The notes beneath the pieces are model-generated. The model ran no database searches, was not told where the DNA came from, and was given only the letters and a program-made list of their open reading frames with translations. Positions 33,557-43,626 of a stretch of 64,000 bases of DNA are shown here, piece after piece; position 1 is the first letter of the stretch; each line of letters opens with the position of its first letter. Source of the stretch: Balamuthia mandrillaris (taxonomy: Eukaryota > Discosea > Longamoebia > Balamuthiidae); NCBI GenBank assembly GCA_031835245.1, contig JAVKOQ010000146.1, forward strand, positions 62,001 through 126,000, read 5' to 3'. The translations under genes were made by a program, and so were the position numbers.

Positions 33557-33983
33557 CTATTCATAGTGCTCTTCTTCAAAAGGAGTGTTAGGATTCACAG
33601 GCTTGAGAGCACTTGAAGGAACCTTGTCAGGAGGTATGTTGCCAGTGATGTCCTGAAGGATGTAGGCTCTGTTATTGGTGCAGTGGTGGATGATGAAGGG
33701 ACCAAGAAATTTGGAGTCGGTTTTAGAGTTTGCTGAGTTTTTTAGCATCACCTTGTCCCCAGGAGAAAAGTGGATGATTTTGTTTATTGTGTTGAAGTAC
33801 TTTTCTACATTGGTGGAGTACTTAGCAACCTTTTCATAAATAGAAGGGTAGATGATTTGTAGCATGACCTTGGTGAGGGAGGTGATCTCACATGGAGTTT
33901 TAAGCTTGGATATACTGTTAAAGTAGTTGTCCAGGTAAGAAAGAGTATTTGTTTGCCTGTGGTGGGAGTAGGCAGAGTAGTTA
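33557..33983 (-). mobile_element. Ty3/gypsy integrase C-terminal fragment
   Basis: A 102-codon minus-strand stretch reads FSPGDKVMLKNSAN...SKFLGPFIIHHCTNNRAYIL, the SH3-like tail typical of gypsy integrases. Related sequence recurs at 36860-36935. Fossil. Confidence 0.65.
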
Positions 33984-34177
33984 CTGTAGTAGTAATAAGA
34001 AGTTTATTTGCTCTGAGAGCAACACTAATCTATACAAAAAAAGTAAGCATTGTACATACATAGTGTACTTTTACTTCTCTTACTTCCTCATCCTCAATGC
34101 CTTCCCAATTGTTATGTTAGTTCACAAGTGAAAGGTGTTGAATGAGCTTTCAGACTAACTTTGTATCATCTAGCTAT
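33984..34177 (-). repeat. 5'-truncated LINE 3' UTR copy
   Basis: About 195 bp closely matching 16578-16765 from TAGTAGTAATAAGAAGTT to GTATCATCTAGCTAT. Confidence 0.8.
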
Positions 34178-34380
34178 GAAACCTAGAGAAGATCTCTATG
34201 TTTTCTACTCTGCCTACTCCTCTGGAGATTAGGCAGAGCAAGTTGAAAGTATGGAACCTAATCTCCACATGTTCTAGTGAAAAGGATCTGGTGAAGACCA
34301 AGATGTCATCCACATAGTGGGAAGAGATATCAATCAGAAGGAAGAGGGCGGCTGTGATGAAGCGGGACATGACAGCCTGT
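34178..34380 (-). mobile_element. Gypsy reverse-transcriptase fragment
   Basis: Minus-strand YVDDILVFTRS active-site box with flanking RT-like residues. The fragment adjoins the next element abruptly. Confidence 0.6.
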
Positions 34381-34417
34381 TGGTAAAATCACCAACACTT
34401 ATCTCAAGACTCCTCAT

Positions 34418-36300
34418 GTTGGATCCGTCCCGGACCCTCAGCTCTCCTTTCTTTTGTATCCTCCATCCTTCCCTTCTCCCTTTTCCCTTTTCTCTCGGTG
34501 TACTTTGAAGCAACGTCGGAGATTCACTCCTGTTGTCCTTCCTCTATTCTCTTGAATACACTTCTTGTCTCGTCACCGACTCTTTTATTCTTGAGGTTGG
34601 ATTCAACCAACATTTTTTTTGACTTACATAAGTGATTCAAATCCCCTCTTGCGCTACGCACATCATGGAAGCCTCAGCTGCTCTCGACACCCTCCGTGAA
34701 CAGCTTCGCAAGGCACAACAGGAGTACCTTCGCATGCTCCAACAATCCTTTCAACTTGAGCTCGACATCCCCAGCTGCCCTGAGACTGAACGCGTCGCCA
34801 AAGAAGAAGAACAGCGCAAGTTAGACGAAGCCGCAGAACACACTAGGAAGGCCATGGAATGGTTACAACAACGTATAGACAACTTTGTTGTGTTCCTCGC
34901 ATCCACCTCGGCCACACTAGGCAACTCTTCCACATGCAACACTACCGCTGCCACTGTTTCTCCTCCCTCGCCCGTTCCACAGATCTCTCCCATACAGTCA
35001 CCTCGTTCGAGTTCACCCTCTCCCATTGACGTTTCCGTCAACAACACAACTGCTTCCAACAGCACACACGTTCCCTCTGTTCCAGAAACACAGAGCAACA
35101 CAACTACTCCTTCCCCTCCTACTCAGAAGAAAATGCCTCACCTTCCCCCCGGACTACCTAAGTTCGACGTCAGCAAGCGCCAGGACCCCGCTCTTCACAC
35201 CATGGAACTGGAGTATCACCTTAACGCCTACAACTACCCTGAGGATAGATGGACGCAAGCCCTCATCACCACCCTTGTTGGAGACGGACGTCTTTGGGCC
35301 ATTAGCGCTCTACGAGACCAACCATGGAACATCGCTCGAGACCTCTTCCATCAGCACTACCGCCTTCCAGACATCGAGGCCACAACGATAGAGGCCGTCA
35401 CGTCGTTTCAACAGAAGCCTGGCGAAAGCGTTCATCAGCTCATCAATCAGTACTCTGTACTCTGTAATCATCTTCCTGACACCTTCTACGACTACCTCAA
35501 AGCCTTTTTCTTTGGACGAGCCCTTCTTCCCCACATCAAGTCGAAGTACAAGCAACAGACTCTTCGCAACAAGCCACAAGACGTCATCGCTGCTTTCGAG
35601 CTCGCAGTCCTCATTGAGTCAGAGTTTCCCCAACCTTCTTCGAAAGATAAAGGTCACAGCAAATCACCTCAACGGCAATCACCATTACCCCACACAATAG
35701 GTGCTGTTTGCGCACACTGCAAAACACGCAACCACACGGAAGATCAGTGCCAAAAAAAGGCCCGCAGGCTACAACGGCAGTCTTCTCAAGCAACGTCTGC
35801 TACACCAGCCTCATCTTCTGCTCCTGCAACACGCAACCCCACGTCAACACTGCCGCATCAAACACGCGCACAACTACCAGCACGCCAGTCGTCTCCCAGC
35901 TCACGTTCCCTCAACTCCATGGCTTCTACACAGCAACAGAGCAACACACCTGCTCCTACCGTTGAGCAGCAAGACTCTATCGGCGATGAAGAGGAATACG
36001 ACGAGTTCTATGAGTCACAACGGGCTCTCAACTCTATCACCATCACTGACGACATGCCAGGACGCCTTTGACGCCCTCAAGCGCATCTTATCCAACCCAC
36101 CTGTGCTCTCTCTCTATGACCCATCCTTACCTCTTTTGGTTGGGTTTGATGCCTCCCAATTCGGTGTTGGCGCCGTCCTTTACCAGATCGGACCCAACAA
36201 CAAGCACCAGTATGTCGCGTTCGCGAGCAAGGCCCTCAACCCTGCCCAACGCAACTATCCTGCCACCAAACGTGAGATGCTCGCCATGTCTCTTTTGAAT
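34418..36300 (+). mobile_element. Gypsy-like family B element: LTR, long gag, RNase H remnant
   Basis: Begins with a probable 195-bp LTR (34418-34612, TGTTGGATCC to TTCAACCAACA), a short leader, then a gag frame open for its full ~470 codons, then an RNase H-like piece (LPLLVGFDASQFGVGAVLYQ) to about 36300, where sequence changes. Most of pol and the 3' LTR are absent, so the element is broken, but the gag is well preserved and more GC-rich than its surroundings, suggesting a younger age. Confidence 0.75.
34665..36071 (+). CDS. Retrotransposon Gag (family B)
   Basis: Structural protein of an LTR retrotransposon. The frame is open from ATG 34665. It has an N-terminal coiled coil, a Ser/Thr/Pro-rich linker, a retrotransposon-gag core (RWTQALITTLVGDGRLWAI; FQQKPGESVHQLINQY), a zinc knuckle CX2CX4HX4C (CAHCKTRNHTEDQC, near 35712) and an acidic C-terminus. 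It belongs to a broken element. Confidence 0.8.
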   Translation: MEASAALDTLREQLRKAQQEYLRMLQQSFQLELDIPSCPETERVAKEEEQRKLDEAAEHTRKAMEWLQQRIDNFVVFLASTSATLGNSSTCNTTAATVSPPSPVPQISPIQSPRSSSPSPIDVSVNNTTASNSTHVPSVPETQSNTTTPSPPTQKKMPHLPPGLPKFDVSKRQDPALHTMELEYHLNAYNYPEDRWTQALITTLVGDGRLWAISALRDQPWNIARDLFHQHYRLPDIEATTIEAVTSFQQKPGESVHQLINQYSVLCNHLPDTFYDYLKAFFFGRALLPHIKSKYKQQTLRNKPQDVIAAFELAVLIESEFPQPSSKDKGHSKSPQRQSPLPHTIGAVCAHCKTRNHTEDQCQKKARRLQRQSSQATSATPASSSAPATRNPTSTLPHQTRAQLPARQSSPSSRSLNSMASTQQQSNTPAPTVEQQDSIGDEEEYDEFYESQRALNSITITDDMPGRL

Positions 36301-37000
36301 AGGATTTCATACTCACCTTGAAGCAGCATAATGAAGAAGTGGTGATGTAGCTTACAAAAGTCACAGTTGATGAGGATGTGTGCTGCATGGCGGGTAACAC
36401 AAGTGGTGGACCTGTCGCCTAACATGATCTCCATGTTGTTGATGTGGGAGATGATGGTGTGATGACATTCACAGATGCTGGGTGGAGGTACTTTTCCACC
36501 ACTGCTGGAGAGATGAAGGAGTGAGTCAGGAGCATTGCCAGAGTGAAGGAGGGAATTAAGGTCAAGGGCAGCAAGCTCTACATTGTCTTGAATTTCCCAA
36601 GCATTGGGGACAGCTTCCATGAACTCCTGCTTTGCAGTGGCAAGGTTTACACTGATGACCAGGATGCTAAAGCGCTGAGCATTTGCAGCAGGTGTGTTTG
36701 TTGAAGGACAGAGAATGTCCTGATGATGAGGAAGAAGATGAGGAGGACCCGTTGTTGTTGTTGTTGCCATTGTGGCATTGGCAGGTGCTGGCCCTGCTAG
36801 GCTTTTGGGTGTTGTCTTTCATTAGCTTTATCTGTTTACATTCAGCTGCTGAGAAAAGTGATCTCATGTGAGTTTTTAGCTTGGATATGTTGTTAAAGTA
36901 GTTGTCTAGGTAAAAAAGAGGTCTGCCAAAGAAGAACTTGAAGAGTTTGGAGTCCAAGCAACAGGATATATGATGATTTAAAGCAAATTGTGTAATGGAA
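36301..37000. other. Degenerate transposon-like sequence
   Basis: A long minus-strand frame (36255-36770) has no recognised domain. 36860-36935 resembles 33880-33945 next to a gypsy integrase fragment. No host gene is supported. Confidence 0.45.
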
Positions 37001-38055
37001 AAAGGTAAGCAATGTCCCAGGTCACTTTTAAGGGATTTTAGAAGAATGGATTTGGTGAGCTTGAAGCAAAAGAAAAGGAAAATTACACAGCTAAATGTCC
37101 AACACACAAAAGTAGGCAACGAAGGCTCAAAACTCTTTTTCAACAAATTTAAGAACCTCTCCTCACTCAAGGAAGAAGGCGAACAAAATCATGTCACATA
37201 CTTAGCAAAAGATAATACCACAAACATCTGTGACCCCAGAAAAAATCACTAAACATATGCCACTTCAATGAAAACATGTATAAAGAATGCCCTGTTCCAC
37301 CTGATATTGATAGCAACTACTACTGGCAATCTCTCCAAAAGAAAATGAACAAACACACTAGATGCTACCACAAAGCAGGAGTCATGGAAGAAGTCTGAAT
37401 TACCTTGTTATTGTCATAGTGGTATTGGCTGGTGTTGACCTTAAGCTGAGCTTTTGGGTACTGTCTCTTCAGTTTTATGTGTTTACATTCAGTTGCTGAA
37501 TGCCTGCCTGGATGCAGGGTGAAGAGAACAGCTAATGCCTGAGGGGGCCTTGTGTGTATAAAGATAGCTTCAGTGCTAAGGCTATTTACACAGCTGCATT
37601 ATTTGTGTTTTGTGAGAGTAGTACATTGCTGATTGATCCTAGGAGACACTTCAAGAGTTTGAGGCAGCATTTCAGTGTGGCTATCTTTTGAGCTTCAGAC
37701 AGCTGCTTAACTAGCTAGCTGAAGGATGTTGTAAATCCTCTTGAATACCTTTCTCACTAGTTCCTTGGGTCAGTAAGTCAGCTTAAAAATGTCATGAAAA
37801 TTTGATTATAAGCAAGTAAACCAGTTAGAATCTTGGAGGAAAATGAAGAAGAGGTAAGTCATACTGAAGGGAGAATAATCAGTACTCTGTGAATGATAAA
37901 ACAGTTGCACAGTACAGGGTGTCTACTCTTATATGGGGTGGACCTCTTATATGGGGTGGACTGTTGAAGAAGAGGCTTTTTTCACCTTCTTTGACATGTT
38001 CAGGCTCAGTGTGTTGTTGCTGTTTGGCTATGACCACTTAGTTGAGTTTGACAGG
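37001..38055. other. AT-rich stretch without recognisable features
   Basis: Only short frames without motifs. Confidence 0.5.
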
Positions 38056-38059
38056 AAAT

Positions 38060-38157
38060 TATAAAGAAGTGACACTATGTATATACACTGCTTACTTTTT
38101 ATGTATAGACTGGTGTTGCTCTTAGAGCAAATAAACTTCTTATTACTGCTATAAAGA
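38060..38157 (+). repeat. 5'-truncated LINE 3' UTR copy
   Basis: About 98 bp: CACTATGTATATACACTGCTTACTTTTTATG...GAGCAAATAAACTTCTTATTACTGCTA, the LINE tail on the plus strand. Confidence 0.75.
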
Positions 38158-38462
38158 AGAGAATTGTTGGTTTTCCAACAGGCTTGCCATGCCTTTTTCT
38201 GTTTTCTCTTGTTGAGTGGCGTCTATTCTGCAGGCTTTGCATTATCATCATATTTCATGGCCCTTTTAGCAGTTCTTGGCTTTTTAAAAACAAAACTAAC
38301 TATCACAATGTACACATCTTTGATTTTTGAGTTTATTATCATGAAAACAATAGGATGGTTTTATCATTGATATATGAAACACTTGCCAGCAAATTGGACT
38401 TGGCCATCTTGCCAGCACTATCAGAACCTGGGAGTTTTATTGTTTCGTCTATCTTGTGGTCC

Positions 38463-38600
38463 TGTTATACTACTCTCCCATAATACCTATCCCTATCTCT
38501 CCTTGTATATATATCTCTTTCTTTCATTTTATTAAAGGTCTTTTCCCTACGCCCATTGAGTTGGTGTCTGTTAGGTTGTTTCTCTACCGGCCTTATTACA
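38463..38600 (+). repeat. Solo LTR, gypsy family A
   Basis: 138 bp, TGTTATACTACTCTCCC to CCTTATTACA, nearly the same as 26761-26898. No target duplication was found. Confidence 0.75.
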
Positions 38601-39757
38601 CTTCAATGCTTTGATGTTGTAAAGATGGTCCTAGCCACAATTGTTTGCACATCACCATGCAGCTGACTTGCTTTAACTTGTATTACTTCTCAATAATCAA
38701 CTTCACCAGGCACTTATCTTTTGGACTTGTACTCTTTAAGTCAACATTTGCTGCTTTGTTAAACACTTCTTTGGTCCGTTTTTGACCTATCATTGGTTGT
38801 GGTGTTGTCTTACAAGGCACTAGGAGAGATTGGAGAATTTTATATGACTTCTATGATAATAAGTATTCATTGTAATCCTTTTCTTGTTTAACCTCTTTCT
38901 CCTTTTTCTTTTCTTTCTCCTTTTCTTTTTCTTTCTCCTCTTTCTTGCTTTAGTGCTATTCTGAGACTTTTTCTTTCCTTTGTCTGTCCATTGTGTAGCT
39001 TTTCACAATGTCTTTAGAAAACTCACAGGTCTCTAGTCTCAAGTTGATTTTGTTTTAGGTTTTAAAAATTTAAAATCTAAACCTAAAAATAAAAAGCAGG
39101 CCTAGAGTAGCGAGTTTAGTCAAGAGAAAGCATGAAAAAAAACAGGGAGAGAAATCAATCTCTTTCTATTGTTTTTTTAACTAAAATAAAAATAAAAATA
39201 ATTCAGATTAATAATTTTCTGATAATTATCAACAATAACATTTGCCTCACTTCAATCTATCTACTACAAAACTAGTCTAAGGAGGGGCCAAGCTCTGTTC
39301 AGGGCGTTTCCACATATTATGCACTCTTGCAGTTAGAGGTAACTTGCTATAAGTATGCTACACTAAAGTATAGTGCTGCAACACTTGGTCTGCTAACAAG
39401 AGCATCAGCATATGCTTTGCATAAACAAAAGGCAACATGGCTAGTGGCTTGAAAAAGGATTCAATGATATTGTTTGTGTTAAACAGGCCTTCAGCTCTTA
39501 ACTCTTTTGTAGGCTTTTTCCTTCAACACCCTATTTCTTTATTCCTGTACCTTTTCCTTTTTCTTAGGAGGAGAAGTGTATTAAAGCCTGGATATCTGCT
39601 CTTTCTACTGAAAAAGGGCGGATATGGTGGTGGATAAGAACAGCAAATATCCATGGATACTTATCTTATATGGGCTACTTTCATTCCTCTTTTCTTTTCT
39701 TGATTTACATTACTTGTAATCTTATTTCCTACTTTTAACTGAGCTCTTGTTGATAGG
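38601..39757. other. AT-rich stretch without recognisable features
   Basis: Contains a CTTTTTCTTTTCTTTCTCC pyrimidine tract near 38900-38945. No gene or repeat family was recognised. Confidence 0.5.
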
Positions 39758-39935
39758 GAATAACCCTGCGGATCAAGAAAGGGATGGCATGTAAGCTCTG
39801 GGTTTATGAACAAGAAAAAAGGGGTGTGGACCAAAGTGTGTGCTTTGAATGTGTCATGAGGAAAAGGGGAAAATAAAAAGGGCGAAAAAATTTGGAGGTA
39901 TCCAGGGAGAGTGTTAACAGGAAGTCACAGCAGTG
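39758..39935 (+). repeat. Dispersed repeat, copy 2
   Basis: Same unit as 31565-31740. Here it runs directly into the AAGAAC array. Confidence 0.6.
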
Positions 39936-39987
39936 TTGGCCATACTATCAAACGTTTGTTGTGGTTGCAATATTGCTCTGGCAAGGA

Positions 39988-40180
39988 CAAGAAGAACAAG
40001 AAGAACAAGAAGAAGAAGAAGAAGAAAAAAAAAAGAAGAAGAACAAGAACAAGAACAAGAAGAACAAGAACAAGAAGAACAAGAACAAGAAGAAGAACAA
40101 GGACAAGAACAAAAACAAAGAAGAACAAGAAGAACAAGAAGAACAAGAGGAAGAAAAAGAAAAGAAGAAGAACAACATGA
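39988..40180. repeat. AAGAAC/AAG simple-sequence array
   Basis: About 190 bp of AAGAAC and AAG units, purine-only apart from scattered C. It lies ~90 bp beyond the PAK kinase stop, and a longer array of the same kind lies on the other side of that gene. Confidence 0.92.
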
Positions 40181-40266
40181 GATGAAAAACAGAGAATGAA
40201 CAAAAAATCGTAGAAGGTGCATTTGATTTTTCACTTTCTTCATCCTGCAGATCTGCCGTAGAAGTG

Positions 40267-40607
40267 TCACATAAAAAAAAACTTTTTTTTGGCTTTTCTG
40301 GATTCCTCTATTATAGAAACCATCCCTTTGGGTCCGCATGCTTTACTTAGCCAGGGGTGCTGCACAGACTCTTGTTAACAATGAAGGAGGAGGAATCAAA
40401 GAAAAGAGGAGATGTACCTGCAAAAGTTCTGTTGTGCTTGCTCTATTTTCTGCTTCTGTGCACAAACATTTGGAAAGAAAGTCTTTCATTCCTTCCGACC
40501 ATTTCTTAGGTTTCTTTAATGGTGGAATACCTTTAGTAGTAATCATGAAAAGTGCTCGCAATGGTGGGTAATCCATATAAGGCGGTTCTCCTTCTGCCAT
40601 TTCCTGA

Positions 40608-40645
<38 letters not shown>

Positions 40646-41459
40646 TCAACAAGTTTGTATATAAAAAAACTAAGGACACATTATGTACCATCAGCATTAT
40701 TCCTAAGCTGTTCCCAAAGACAATTCAGAAAACGAAACAATACTGAAAAAAAAATAGTAAACCAAATAAATACCTCCAAATATCCACTTTAATTCCATAT
40801 TGTTGGCCTCTGATCAGCTCGGGAGCCATCCAGTACGGCTATCATTTTAAAAATTAATAACAACATATTCGATATCTAAAATAAACCAAAATGGTACCTA
40901 CCGTTCCAACAACGGTATTGCGCTTCTCTTTCTCTCGAGTAAGCTGAGCAGCATAACCAAAGTCAGCTTTCAAGAAAGAAGTGAGAAGTTGCCCAAGGAT
41001 ACTATAAGAATTTGTACAAACCTATTTTGATGTCTCCTTTACTGCTTAATAAAATGTTGTCACTTTTGATGTCTCTATGGATTCGATGTAGACTATGAAT
41101 GTACTGTAACGATTTAAGAGTCTAGAGCGACAACAAAAGAAAAGATTGAGGGAGTAGAAAGAGAGTAAACAAAGCGATAGAGGGGTGAATATTCGTCTTA
41201 ATCTAGGTGGAATAGGTGGAATGAAAGACATACCTCTGAGCACACCCAAGCCATCTGCTCCTCTGACATCTTGCAATAGTCAAACTGTTCTAAAACTTCG
41301 GTTAAGCAACCCCCTCCCATGTACTCCATCACCACCCAAATTTGATCTCCAATCACATAGGTATCTATATATTCTACAATATTTTCCTAAAAATACAAAT
41401 CATAATTAATACCACACTACAAGCAGCAAAACGACTTAAAGAAAGTCAAAACCAAACAA

Positions 41460-41493
<34 letters not shown>

Positions 41494-42492
41494 TCGTACA
41501 TGTTTGCTTGTTTTCATGATGCTGATTTCATTGGTCAAGAGCTTGACACTGTCATCGTTGAGTGACATTTTCTTTATAGCAACTTTGTCACCAGAAATTC
41601 GGTCTGTGGCAATGAACACTTCCCCAGCAGCCCTAATGAACGCTGAATGAGAGGAAGTTTAAAGCTGGAAGAAGAAAAAACAAAGGAAAGAATACCCCTC
41701 TCCGATCTTTTTGATGTCACGAAATACTTCATTCGGGTCCCGATGATTGATAAGGTCCTCTAAAGCCAGAGAGGTTTAAATATGTTAAATCATTAGGGCA
41801 TTGCTTATAAGAAAAAGTGGGTAAACAAACCCAAATTAACTTGCGATTCCACAGGTAAAGGAATAGGTGCCTGCGTGTACTTGTCATAAAATTCCAAGGC
41901 GTTTAGGGCGTCATTAGGATTTTCCTCCACTTCAGCTTTGGATATGGAGGCTTTGAGAAGGCTTTCCCACTCAGCAGGTAGACCAGAAAAACCACTTTCT
42001 GAATCAAAATCAACGTGGACGTGGTGCCGAACATTGTAGGGATCACTTACGCCACCACCTTTTCCTGCAAATGATGCGGCTTGTATAGCATCTATCCATT
42101 CCTCCATTTCTTCCTTGCTGTGGGTGGTTACATAAAATATTTTGTCCATCAATGGTGCATTCAGCTCAAAAGCGAAAGGTTTGTTCACGCGAGTGGTTGG
42201 AATGACAGAACACCTTCGCAAAGGAATGCCTGCGATGGGTTTTGGCTCCTAACCAAATAATGCAAACGTCAAGAGCGGTGACAAGAAGAACCAGAGAGAG
42301 AGAAGAACGAGGAGAACCTTTTGGTTTTTAAAATAGAAGAGGTAATCTTCTTGTAGCACGAACCACCGATCTTTCCAGTTTTTTCTCACATGTCCTGTTG
42401 CGCAACAAGATGAGAAAACAGCCATGCACCAAGAAGGAACCAAACAAACCTCTTTTGCAGAGCATAGCTGACTTATCCGGGCTGGACCACAT
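40267..42492 (-). CDS. PAK/Cla4-type serine-threonine kinase (PH, CRIB, STE20 kinase)
   Basis: Rac/Cdc42-activated kinase acting at membranes on cytoskeleton and polarity. The start ATG 42492 gives a 14-residue leader. An intron 42395-42449 (55 bp) splits a Gly codon, then the PH domain begins with HVRKNWKDRWFVLQEDYLFYF and continues in the exon from 42248 (FAFELNAP, EEWIDAIQAA). The CRIB motif VSDPYNVRHHVHVDFD lies near 42040. The kinase domain starts at IGEG and has VAIKKM (ATP-site Lys), HRIHRDIKSDNILL, DFG, MAPELI and the PAK-type EGEPPY. The last exon begins HPWLSK and stops at TGA 40267-40269. PH before CRIB is the Cla4 layout. About nine short introns; all key catalytic residues are visible. 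Confidence 0.9.
40613..40642. repeat. (GA)n microsatellite in PAK intron
   Basis: About 15 GA repeats in the intron between the APE-motif exon and the EGEPPY exon. Confidence 0.8.
41460..41493. repeat. (AAT)n microsatellite in PAK intron
   Basis: About 11 AAT triplets in an intron of the kinase gene. Confidence 0.85.
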
Positions 42493-42521
42493 ATCAGCGG
42501 AGAACTGCAGCAACGGTGAGT

Positions 42522-42990
42522 TTGAAAAGAAGAACAAGAACAAGAACAAGAACAAGAACAAGAACAAGAACAAGAACAAGAACAAGAACAAGAACAAGAA
42601 CAAGAACAAGAACAAGAACAAGAACAAGAAGAAGAAGAAGAGAACAAGAAGAACAAGAAGAAGAAGAACAAGAAAAACAAGAAGAACAAGAAGAAGAACA
42701 AGAAGAACAAGAACAAGAAGAAAACAAAACAAGAACAAAACAAGAACAAAACAAGAACAAGAACAAGAACAAGAAGAAAGAAGAAGAACAAGAAGAAGAA
42801 CAAGAAGAACAAGAAGAAGAAGAAGAACAAGAAAAACAAGAAGAACAAGAAGAAGAACAAGAAGAACAAGAACAAGAAGAAGAACAAGAACAAGAACAAG
42901 AACAAGAACAAGAACAAGAGCAAGAGCAAGAAGAACAACAACCACAACCACAACATAAGACAGCAACAACAACAACAACAACAACAACAG
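42522..42990. repeat. Long AAGAAC/AAG array grading into (ACA)n
   Basis: About 400 bp of AAGAAC and AAG units (a nearly pure 6-bp repeat at 42530-42630), ending in CAACCACAACC and (ACA)n. It begins 30 bp upstream of the PAK start codon. Long open frames through it encode only simple Lys/Asn, Glu/Gln or Leu/Phe/Ser repeats and are not genes. Confidence 0.93.
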
Positions 42991-43129
42991 AAAGCAAGTG
43001 TACCTGGGTGGGGGCACCATGCGGCTGTTGCATCGTGCCTGTTGCGGGAAGGCCTCAAAGGTTCTCTCACGATCGACCCCTCAACTTGGGTGGCGACCGC
43101 AAAACACAAACAGAGCATGTGGGGTAGCG

Positions 43130-43270
43130 CTGGTATTATTATTATTATTATTGCCCAATAATAATGGATAATAATAATACCACCAATAATTATTAACAAA
43201 TAATATACCATACATAATTATTAACAAATAATAATACCACCAATAATTATTAACAAATAATAATAATAAT
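43130..43270. repeat. AAT-rich tandem repeat
   Basis: A (TTA)n run, then two to three copies of a ~35-bp unit AATAATACCACCAATAATTA...TTAACAAATAAT. Confidence 0.8.
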
Positions 43271-43400
43271 TCGGGGGGCACTTCTATTCTGTTGGTGACC
43301 TTCTCTCTTCTTCTTCGCTCTCGTGTTCTTCGGCATCCTCTTCTTCCTCTTCTTCTTCGCTCTCCCGTTCAGAGAGCGCTACGCTTTCTTCTTTTCTTCA

Positions 43401-43563
43401 ATGCAGCAGTCTCCACGGGCAGCAGGGAGCCTCCCCTCAGCGGAGAGCCTGTTGGGCGAAGAAGGCGGTGCGCTATGGCGGAGGTGCTGCGGTGGGCAAG
43501 AGGGGGAGGAGGTACCTCTTATTGTTGTTGTTCCTTTTTCTTTGTTTGCTGGTTTGTGGTAAC

Positions 43564-43626
<63 letters not shown>

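Noticed and set aside
39948-40203. Possible read-through of the PAK C-terminus into the AAGAAC array
   Set aside because: Tracing the frame from HPWLSK shows a TGA at 40267-40269 before the array, a normal kinase end.
42522-42960. CRISPR-like periodic repeats
   Set aside because: No spacers; pure simple-sequence DNA in a eukaryote.
42398-43127. Several long open frames of 180-230 codons across the AAGAAC array, on both strands
   Set aside because: They encode only simple repeats (KNKN, RTRT, LVLV, SCSC) dictated by the 6-bp DNA repeat; the real coding here is the short PAK first exon.
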